From CAZFAT01 sp964517075 (lineage in GTDB: Bacteria; Acidobacteriota; Vicinamibacteria; Vicinamibacterales; SCN-69-37), in assembly GCA_964517075.1 (NCBI GenBank), contig CAZFAT010000300.1:1-5011 (forward strand): 5,011 nucleotides of DNA. Direction: 5' to 3'. Under the pieces are notes generated by a model. That model made no database searches. It was not told the DNA's origin and was given only the letters and a program-made list of their open reading frames with translations. The stretch's first letter is position 1. Every line of letters begins with the position of its first letter. Position numbers and translations under genes: made by a program. Shown one piece after another: positions 1-5,011 of this stretch.

Positions 1-2
1 GG

Positions 3-30
3 TAGCCAATAGCCAATAGGAGTTAGCCAG
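3..30. repeat. Heptamer tandem array (TAGCCAA-type), right end
   Basis: Four 7-bp units follow each other in exact register: TAGCCAA (3-9), TAGCCAA (10-16), a degenerate TAGGAGT (17-23) and TAGCCAG (24-30). Two units are identical, one differs at one position, and one keeps only the TAG start plus scattered matches. The array runs across the stop codon of the amidase gene (TTA at 23-25, read as TAA on the minus strand) and into its last two codons. It is cut by the left window edge, so its full length is unknown. I recall similar heptamer arrays in intergenic DNA of Acidobacteria, but that is memory and not a search. Function is unknown; slippage-prone satellite DNA is the simplest reading. 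Confidence 0.6.
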
Positions 31-1843
31 ATGCTGCTCTCCCTGGCCGTCGCGCATGCCAGTCCGTGTTCTTCTGAATCTGGTGCGCGACGGCCAGCAG
101 TACGTCATCCCCATACAGTTGTCCGGTCAGCACGCCGCCGATCGGCTGTGGATTGAGCGTCGCGGCGGGAGGAGGTTGCGCGCCGCCGCGTCCTCCGCCT
201 GCCGCCGCCGGCACGTCGAACTTGTAGGGGACGATGACGCAGGGATGTCCGGTCTGGGCGTTTGCGGTCGTGTCGGCCTGCGGTGCGCCGACGAAGAGGT
301 CGAGGTCCTTCATGAAGGTCGCCCACGCCCTGATGTACGCGTGTCGCCGGCGCTGGAGCTGCAGGAAGTCGAACGCGCGGACCGTGCGGCCGTTGACGAA
401 CCGTGGGTTCCAGTCGGCGGGCGCCATCGGATCGGCCGGCGCCCCGCCGCGCCCCGCGCCGCGGCCCCGGCCGCCCGCCGGGGTGTCGGGCAGCGCCGTG
501 AGATCCAAGCCGATCTCACGCGCCTTTCGCTGCACGTAGTCGTCGAACGCGGCCGCGTATTCGGCGTTGAGGCCGCCGCCCGAGAGGAAGCCCGTGCCGT
601 TCATGGCCGCCTGCGGCGGGCGCGGGCCAATCGGCTGGAGGCGCGCGCCGAGGTCGCGCAGTGCCGCAACGAGTTCTGGCGGAGCGCCATTGGGGTCACG
701 GTCGTCATAGCCGATGCGCACCGACGAGAGCCGAAGAGTGCGGTCGAAGTCGAACGGCGTCGTGACCGTGGACGGGTCCTTCTCGTCGACGCCGTGGATC
801 ACGCTGAAGATCATCGCGCAGTCCTCGGCCGTCCGGCACATCGGGCCAACCCGGTCGTGCGACCAGGCGAGCACCATCGCGCCGTACCGGCTCACGCGAC
901 CGAACGTCGGGCGGAGGCTCGTAATGCCGCAACGGAGACTGGGCGACACGATCGACCCCTGCGTTTCGGTGCCGATGCCGAACGCCACGCAGCCGGCGGC
1001 TGTCGCCGACGCGGGCCCGGCGGAGGAGCCACTCGATCCCTGTGACGGGTTCCACGGATTGTTCGTGCGTCCGCGAAACCACTGATCGTTCTGCGCGAAC
1101 AGGCCCGTCGACAGTTTGGCGAGGAGAACCGCCCCGGCGTCCCGCAAACGCACGACGACCTCGGCGTCCTCGTCGATGACGCGATGTTCGAAGTCGCGGG
1201 CCCCCCAGGTGGTGGGCACGCCGCGCGTGCTGAAGATGTCCTTCACCCCGTAGGGGAGGCCGTGCAGCGGGCCGCGAAACCGTCCCGCGCGTATCTCCTC
1301 GTCGGCGCGGGCGGCCTCGGCCAGCGCCTGCTGTTCCATGATCGTGACCGCGCAGAGCAGTGTCGGGTTGAGCCGCGTCAGCCGATCCAGATAGAGCCGT
1401 GTCAGGCGCGTGGAGGTGATGCGCCGTTCCCTGAGCAGGGCCGAGAGGCGGTGCGCGGGAAGGAACGCGAGATCTTCGTCGGTCGCGGGAACGGGGCCCG
1501 ACCAGCGCTGGATCGCCAGCGGGCGGCGATCGAACGCGCGCGCGCCGCGTTCACGGATCAGCCGTTCCATCAGCGCGCCGGTGCCGCCCGGATACGGCTG
1601 AAACGTCCACGACATCGGCTCGCCGTTGCCGAGCGGATAGCGGGGCACCGGCGCGGGCTGCGTGGCGCCGCCGGCCGGCGTTTGCCCGCGCGTCGGTCCT
1701 GCCGCACCAAAGACGGCGGCGGCGGCCGCGACCAGGCCGAAGAACACGAACTCGCGCCGGGCGAGTCCTTCGAGCTGTCGCGCATCCGCGTCGCGAACGA
1801 GGTCAGCTTCGGCCTGGTCGAGCACGTCCTGGGGAGTGGGCAC
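23..1843 (-). CDS. Exported amidase-signature family hydrolase
   Basis: A complete 606-residue member of the amidase signature family (GatA/FAAH-like Ser-cisSer-Lys hydrolases), which cleave C-N bonds of carboxamides. Visible catalytic elements are Lys201 in GVKDIFSTRG, the cis-Ser at about Ser273 in GSSGSSAG, and the nucleophile Ser297 in TETQGSIVSPS; the 24-residue spacing between the serines matches the family. The core signature is a variant: the usual D-x-G-G-S-I-R reads E-T-Q-G-S-I-V, and GGSA after the cis-Ser reads AGPA. The N-terminus has a twin-arginine motif (RREFVFF, residues 29-35) and a hydrophobic Ala-rich stretch to about residue 48, suggesting Tat export to the periplasm. Export argues against a role as GatA in tRNA amidation, and no gatB or gatC is adjacent. 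Two Gly/Arg-rich loops (about 457-467 and 549-554) interrupt the C-terminal half. The closing segment resembles normal amidase C-termini, so the protein looks full length. The start is GTG, chosen for its Shine-Dalgarno and for giving the Tat signal. The substrate cannot be read from the sequence. Confidence 0.93.
   Translation of the reverse strand: MPTPQDVLDQAEADLVRDADARQLEGLARREFVFFGLVAAAAAVFGAAGPTRGQTPAGGATQPAPVPRYPLGNGEPMSWTFQPYPGGTGALMERLIRERGARAFDRRPLAIQRWSGPVPATDEDLAFLPAHRLSALLRERRITSTRLTRLYLDRLTRLNPTLLCAVTIMEQQALAEAARADEEIRAGRFRGPLHGLPYGVKDIFSTRGVPTTWGARDFEHRVIDEDAEVVVRLRDAGAVLLAKLSTGLFAQNDQWFRGRTNNPWNPSQGSSGSSAGPASATAAGCVAFGIGTETQGSIVSPSLRCGITSLRPTFGRVSRYGAMVLAWSHDRVGPMCRTAEDCAMIFSVIHGVDEKDPSTVTTPFDFDRTLRLSSVRIGYDDRDPNGAPPELVAALRDLGARLQPIGPRPPQAAMNGTGFLSGGGLNAEYAAAFDDYVQRKAREIGLDLTALPDTPAGGRGRGAGRGGAPADPMAPADWNPRFVNGRTVRAFDFLQLQRRRHAYIRAWATFMKDLDLFVGAPQADTTANAQTGHPCVIVPYKFDVPAAAGGGRGGAQPPPAATLNPQPIGGVLTGQLYGDDVLLAVAHQIQKNTDWHARRPGRAASG
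182..199 (-). other. Second Gly/Arg-rich loop of the amidase
   Basis: These codons specify residues 549-554 (GGGRGG) of the amidase, followed by a Gln/Pro-rich stretch (AQPPPAA). The segment sits between the GHPCVIVP strand and the LNPQPIGGVLTG strand of the C-terminal domain. Amidases commonly have a short loop at this point. I read it as a flexible low-complexity surface insertion; it preserves frame. Confidence 0.5.
443..475 (-). other. First Gly/Arg-rich loop of the amidase
   Basis: Codons for residues 457-467 of the amidase (GGRGRGAGRGG), made of repetitive GGC/CGG-type triplets. The loop lies between a helix ending in LTALPDTPAG and the segment ADWNPRFVNGR, where family members vary in length. 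It looks like an in-frame expansion of a surface loop. Similar Gly/Arg runs in exported acidobacterial proteins are something I recall rather than verified. Confidence 0.5.
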
Positions 1844-1848
1844 GGAAT

Positions 1849-1853
1849 CCTCC
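1849..1853 (-). promoter_or_regulatory. Shine-Dalgarno site for the amidase GTG start
   Basis: GGAGG on the minus strand, with five bases between it and the GTG codon at 1843-1841. This spacing supports the non-ATG start and a protein beginning just ahead of the twin-arginine signal. Confidence 0.75.
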
Positions 1854-1899
1854 GGGGAATACGTCAGGAGACCGCGCTCAGCATACCTTCCCGGAAACG

Positions 1900-1931
1900 A
1901 CGTCGGGCGTAGTTTCGAAACGGTCCGACGT
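1900..1931. repeat. Nested inverted repeat between the SRPBCC and amidase genes
   Basis: An outer perfect 7-bp inverted repeat (ACGTCGG at 1900-1906, CCGACGT at 1925-1931) encloses a perfect 10-bp palindrome, GTTTCGAAAC, at 1912-1921. The two centres of symmetry differ by one base. The element lies 6 bp past the SRPBCC stop codon and 56 bp before the amidase GTG. In RNA from the minus strand the outer arms could pair, and the sequence continues CGTTTCC, which is not a convincing U-tract, so a classical intrinsic terminator is doubtful. It could also be a binding site for a dimeric regulator of the amidase gene, or a weak transcription or processing barrier. No convincing -35/-10 pair was found in the rest of this 93-bp spacer. 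Confidence 0.45.
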
Positions 1932-1936
1932 TCGTC

Positions 1937-2755
1937 TCAGGACAGCCCGGCCCGGACGCGGCTGAGCGTGAACTCCAGCGTTTCCCGGGGAATGTCGTTC
2001 ACGAACGGGTTAATCAGGAATCCGAGACCGAAGGGCACGGATCGGGTGAGGGAGATCGACTCGCACTGCTCGTAGGTGCCTTCGGCGCGCTGCTCGAACC
2101 AGCAGTACGTGTTCAGCCGCCACAGAAATCCGCTGCTCTGATCGCCGGGAACCCGGCGCTCGCCCGGCTCCCCCGCCGACTCGACGTGGTGAATGTTCGT
2201 GGCCACGCTTCTCGTGTAGAGGCGGGTGGAGCCGAGCGGCCGGTAGTCGATGTGGTAGTCCGCGTCATGGACGACGGTCAGCACCTTCTTCGCCCAGGTC
2301 CGCATCTGCACGACGAACCGGCCGTCCTGCTTCCGCAGAATTCGGGATCGCTGAATGGTCGGCGAGAACAGCTGCTCGTAGCGGTCGTAGTCCTGGAGGA
2401 AGGTTGCGGCGCGGGTGAGCGGGACGCCGGGCAGCAGCACGGTGCCAATCCAGTGATGGATCATCCCATCATCGACATCAATCCGCTGCGAACCGCGGCG
2501 AGTTTCAAGGCGCTCGCTGACGATCTCGCTGCGGCGCAGGCGTGCGAGCGTGGCCGCGCGCTCGGCGGCCGGCAGGCGATCGACCCAGAGGAAGGGCGAG
2601 CGGCCCTCGACTTCGGCGGTCATTCGCGCCTCGGTCAGGGCCACGTACTGCTCGAAGGCCCTGAGCGTCGCGGGCTTCAGCTCGACAGCGGCCGGGCCCT
2701 CGGACAGCAGGGCGGCACCCATTGCGGACACGGCAAGCATCGTCGACACGCGCAT
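1937..2755 (-). CDS. Secreted SRPBCC/START-like domain protein, function unknown
   Basis: A complete 272-residue protein. Residues 1-23 form a short Sec-type signal (MRVSTMLAVSAM, then Ala/Leu-rich, possible cleavage near GPAA-VE), so a periplasmic location is likely. A helical linker rich in Arg/Glu/Ala (about 28-90) precedes a domain of about 180 residues (92-270) with the look of the START/SRPBCC (Bet v 1-like) ligand-binding fold. Recognisable segments are HHWIGTVLLPGV, LQDYDRYEQLFSP, WAKKVLTVVHDADYHIDY, SSGFLWRLNTYCWFEQ, CESISLTRSVPFGLGFLI and the C-terminal helix PFVNDIPRETLEFTL. I recall this exact pattern as a conserved hypothetical family that is frequent in Acidobacteria; its ligand and role are not known to me. 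The reading frame stays open upstream to about 4384, but only ATG 2755 has a strong ribosome site and a signal peptide, and the upstream part is antisense to a better-supported gene. The amidase gene follows 93 bp downstream on the same strand. Confidence 0.85.
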   Translation of the reverse strand: MRVSTMLAVSAMGAALLSEGPAAVELKPATLRAFEQYVALTEARMTAEVEGRSPFLWVDRLPAAERAATLARLRRSEIVSERLETRRGSQRIDVDDGMIHHWIGTVLLPGVPLTRAATFLQDYDRYEQLFSPTIQRSRILRKQDGRFVVQMRTWAKKVLTVVHDADYHIDYRPLGSTRLYTRSVATNIHHVESAGEPGERRVPGDQSSGFLWRLNTYCWFEQRAEGTYEQCESISLTRSVPFGLGFLINPFVNDIPRETLEFTLSRVRAGLS

Positions 2756-2842
2756 AGCGGCCTCCTCCAGGATATGCGTCAAGCCGCCGTCGTGGGGCTC
2801 ATGAGGCGGCCGGGCCGAACGGAGGGATAATCGGCCACCACG
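2756..2842. promoter_or_regulatory. Divergent intergenic region between SRPBCC and DUF5107-TPR genes
   Basis: This 87-bp gap separates two divergently read genes and should therefore hold both promoters. Visible elements are the minus-strand GGAGGAGG (2761-2768), a plus-strand GATAAT (2826-2831) that matches five of six bases of a sigma70 -10 box, and a GGAGGG (2821-2826) overlapping it. No good -35 hexamer lies 16-18 bp upstream of GATAAT. A TTGACG occurs on the minus strand (2776-2781), but a matching -10 would fall at the start codon, so it is not a usable promoter for that gene. Promoter assignment is tentative. Confidence 0.35.
2761..2768 (-). promoter_or_regulatory. Strong Shine-Dalgarno site that fixes the SRPBCC gene start
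   Basis: GGAGGAGG on the minus strand with five bases before ATG 2755-2753. It is the reason for choosing this ATG over upstream in-frame codons in the much longer open frame. Confidence 0.8.
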
Positions 2843-5011
2843 ATGATTCGTTGGAGGGGACCGTTCCTCGTCGCGCTGCTGCTGGCTCTGGCTGCCGCCT
2901 GCGCGCCCCCGGGGTCGCGCGCGACGATCCGGGAAGAAACCCGGGTCATCCGCACCTACCCCTTCGGTGATCCCGATCCCGTCCCGATTCTGGCGCGCAC
3001 TCGCAACGCCGCCATCTATCCATACTTCCGGTTCGACGGGTTCTCGAGCGAAGGTCGCGATCAGGAATGGACGGTCGTGCGGCTGGAGAACGACTACCTG
3101 ATCGTGGATGTGTTGCCGGCCGTCGGCGGTAAGGTCCTCGGCGCCATCGAGAAGTCCACGGGCCGCGACTTCCTCTACTGGAATGACGTTCTGAAATTCC
3201 GCGATGTGGCGATGCGCGGGCCGTGGACGTCGGGCGGGATCGAGTTCAACTTCGGGCTCATCGGCCACACGCCCGCCACGGCCACGCCGGTCGATTACGT
3301 CCTCAGCCACAACCCCGACGGCAGCGTCAGTTGCATCGTCGGCACCATGGACGCCGCGAGCGGCACCCAGTGGCGCGTCGAGATTCGCCTGCCGAAGGAC
3401 GCGGCCGTCTTCGAGACGAGAAGCACCTGGTACAACCCGACGCCGCTCACGCAGCCGTACTACCAGTGGATGAACGCGGCCGTGGATGCGCGCGAGGACC
3501 TGCAGTTCTATTACCCCGGCCAGTACTACATCGGTCACGGCGGCGATGCGCATCCCTGGCCGGTCAACGAGAACGGCATCGACCTCTCGCGCTACAAGAA
3601 CCATCACTTCGGCGGCCACAAGTCCCTGCACGTGCTGGGCAGCCGTGCGGAGTTTTCCGGCGGGTACTGGCACGACCTCGGATTCGGCTTCGGCCACTGG
3701 GCCCGCTACGACGACATGCCGGGCCGCAAGATCTGGATCTGGTCGCTCTCGCGCTCGGGGGCGATCTGGGAGGACCTGCTGACCGACCGCAACGGCCAGT
3801 ACGTCGAAGTGCAGTCCGGCCGGCAGTTCTCGCAGGCCCAGGCGTCGAGCGGCGCGAACACACCGTTCACGCAGGCGGCGTTCGCCCCCTACGCGGCGGA
3901 CCAGTGGACGGAAGCCTGGTTTCCCCTCAAGGGCATCGGCGGACTCGTCGCCGCGAACGCCGACGCGGCCTTGAACGCCGTTCGGACGGGCGACCGGGTG
4001 CGGCTGGCGCTGAACGCGCTGCGGCCGCTTCGCACCGACCTGGTCGTCGCCGTCAATGGCGCAAGACTCGTCGACGAGCGGCTGACGCTCGACCCGATGC
4101 AGGTGTTCGAGCGCGACGTCACCATGCCCGACACCGAGCACGGTGTGCGGGTGATGCTCGGCGGCGAGCTGCTGTGGGAAGAAACGCGCCCGGCCGGCGA
4201 AGGATTCGCCCGTCCGGTGACCGCCCTCGCGGAGAAGTCGAGCGCGACCGCGGGCCGCGCCTGCCAGCTTGGCCGCGAGCAGGAGCTGCTGCGTGGCTAC
4301 GAACGAGCCCTGGAGTTCTACCTCGAGTGCGTGAAACAGGATCCGCTCCAGATTGCGGCGATGAGCCGGATCGCCGAGCTCCATTTCCGACGTCTCGAGT
4401 ACGACCTGGCGCAGGCCTGGGCCCGGCGGGCGCTGGCCCTCGACACGTACGATCCCGCGGCGAATTTCCTGCTGGGCCTGACGCTGAAGACAACGGGCCA
4501 GCCGATCGCGTCGCAGGAAGCGCTGGGCTGGGCCGCACGTTCGCCCGCGTACCGGTCAGCGGCCTACACGCTGATGGCGGAGACCCACCTGGCCAATCGG
4601 CGGTTCGGAGACGCGGCCGAGTACGCCGGCCGCGCGCTCGATGCCAACCGCGCGAACCTGCCGGCCCTGGGCGTGCGGTCCATGGCGGCACGTCAGCTCG
4701 GCCGAACCTCGGACGCGGCCGAGGCGCAGCGCGCGATGCTGCGGATCGATCCGCTGAGCCATCTCGCGCGGGCGGAAGCGTGGCTCGCCGACTCGACCAC
4801 CGGCCGCCGTCAGCAGCTCACGTCGGCCATCCGCTCGGAACTGCCGCACGAGTCCTACCTCGAGCTCGCGACCACGTATACGCGCGCCGGTTTGGACAAC
4901 GAAGCTGTCCGCCTCCTTCGGGTGGCGCCGTCGCATCCCCTCGTTCACTACTGGCTCGCCTACCTGCAGAAGGACACGTCGGAGGGCGAGAGCCAGGCCG
5001 CGCTCGATCTC
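2843..5011 (+). CDS. DUF5107-like domain and TPR-repeat lipoprotein (3' partial)
   Basis: An uninterrupted frame of 723 codons runs off the right edge with no stop. Residues 1-20 form a lipoprotein signal with a lipobox-like LAAAC and lipidated Cys20; Ala at +2 suggests outer-membrane retention. Residues about 40-360 resemble the DUF5107 domain, which has a galactose-mutarotase-like fold. Diagnostic pieces are VDVLPAVGGKV (about 88-98), the WTSGGIEFNFG motif (128-138) followed by TPVDYVLSHNPDG, RSTWYNPT, QWMNAAV, and NENGIDLSRYKNHHFG (242-257). A beta-rich linker (about 370-450) leads to helical repeats from about 473, with TPR-like units such as ALEFYLECVKQDP, AQAWARRALALD, and AAEYAGRALDAN. 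In known proteins of this architecture the TPR part follows the DUF5107 domain and total length is roughly 1,000 residues or more, so a substantial C-terminus is probably missing. The biochemical role is unknown; a link to carbohydrate binding or processing is inference from the fold. The start is bounded by an in-frame TAA at 2828-2830, and ATG 2843 alone gives the signal peptide. Confidence 0.85.
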   Translation, partial: MIRWRGPFLVALLLALAAACAPPGSRATIREETRVIRTYPFGDPDPVPILARTRNAAIYPYFRFDGFSSEGRDQEWTVVRLENDYLIVDVLPAVGGKVLGAIEKSTGRDFLYWNDVLKFRDVAMRGPWTSGGIEFNFGLIGHTPATATPVDYVLSHNPDGSVSCIVGTMDAASGTQWRVEIRLPKDAAVFETRSTWYNPTPLTQPYYQWMNAAVDAREDLQFYYPGQYYIGHGGDAHPWPVNENGIDLSRYKNHHFGGHKSLHVLGSRAEFSGGYWHDLGFGFGHWARYDDMPGRKIWIWSLSRSGAIWEDLLTDRNGQYVEVQSGRQFSQAQASSGANTPFTQAAFAPYAADQWTEAWFPLKGIGGLVAANADAALNAVRTGDRVRLALNALRPLRTDLVVAVNGARLVDERLTLDPMQVFERDVTMPDTEHGVRVMLGGELLWEETRPAGEGFARPVTALAEKSSATAGRACQLGREQELLRGYERALEFYLECVKQDPLQIAAMSRIAELHFRRLEYDLAQAWARRALALDTYDPAANFLLGLTLKTTGQPIASQEALGWAARSPAYRSAAYTLMAETHLANRRFGDAAEYAGRALDANRANLPALGVRSMAARQLGRTSDAAEAQRAMLRIDPLSHLARAEAWLADSTTGRRQQLTSAIRSELPHESYLELATTYTRAGLDNEAVRLLRVAPSHPLVHYWLAYLQKDTSEGESQAALDL

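Noticed and set aside
56..1045. Plus-strand open frame of 329 codons.
   Set aside because: It is antisense to the amidase, is Arg/Ala-rich without motifs, and reflects the scarcity of stops in G+C-rich DNA. The amidase catalytic motifs decide the coding strand.
1184..1912. Plus-strand open frame of 242 codons.
   Set aside because: It is antisense to the amidase N-terminal half and its start region, and its translation shows no domain or credible ribosome site.
2776..2781. Minus-strand TTGACG resembling a -35 box before the SRPBCC gene.
   Set aside because: A -10 box at 17-base spacing would overlap the ATG, so transcription would begin inside the gene.
2783..2810. Inverted repeat GCCGCC/GGCGGC with a 16-base loop in the divergent region.
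   Set aside because: Six-base G/C-only arms are expected by chance at this base composition, and there is no following T-run or second symmetric element.
2186..2830. Plus-strand open frame of 214 codons running into the divergent intergenic region.
   Set aside because: It is antisense to the SRPBCC gene, whose conserved motifs are clear, and its product looks like random G+C-rich translation.
2756..4384. Minus-strand open frame extending the SRPBCC gene by about 540 codons upstream.
   Set aside because: Its translation is low-complexity Arg/Gly/Val-rich with no recognisable domain, it lies antisense to the DUF5107-TPR gene, and the SRPBCC protein has its own ATG, ribosome site and signal peptide at 2755.
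4119..4948. Minus-strand open frames under the TPR part of the lipoprotein.
   Set aside because: The products are Arg/Pro/Gly-rich without recognisable motifs, while the plus-strand frame gives regular TPR-like helices.

Overview
The window comes from a strongly G+C-rich bacterial genome. The best guess for the host is an acidobacterium, possibly of the Vicinamibacteria type. Three things point that way: an exported START/SRPBCC-like protein of a kind I recall mainly from Acidobacteria, exported proteins with Gly/Arg-rich loops, and a short TAGCCAA heptamer array at the left edge. This assignment is inference from memory of families and not a search result.

Layout: (1) positions 1-30 hold the end of a 7-bp tandem array that runs through the stop codon of the first gene. 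(2) 23-1843, minus strand: a complete 606-residue amidase-signature hydrolase with a twin-arginine-type N-terminus and a GTG start behind a clear Shine-Dalgarno. (3) 1844-1936: a 93-bp spacer with a nested inverted repeat, lying between two genes of the same strand. (4) 1937-2755, minus strand: a complete 272-residue secreted SRPBCC/START-like protein. Its reading frame stays open far upstream, but the ATG at 2755 with its GGAGGAGG site is the real start. (5) 2756-2842: an 87-bp divergent intergenic region. (6) 2843 to the right edge, plus strand: at least 723 residues of a large lipoprotein, open at the window end, with an N-terminal DUF5107-like (galactose-mutarotase-like) domain followed by TPR repeats. 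It has no stop inside the window, so a scan that requires closed ORFs misses it, and the long minus-strand and short plus-strand ORFs across 2843-5011 are its shadows.

All three proteins carry export signals (Tat-like, Sec-like and lipoprotein), so this is an envelope/periplasm-oriented segment. The two minus-strand genes may be co-transcribed (SRPBCC gene first, amidase second), although the 93-bp gap and its palindrome could separate them. Nothing in the sequence ties the amidase, the SRPBCC protein and the DUF5107-TPR lipoprotein to one pathway. I see no RNA gene, CRISPR array, insertion sequence or phage gene. No clearly new multi-gene system is visible; the least understood elements are the DUF5107-TPR lipoprotein, the SRPBCC family and the two small repeat structures.
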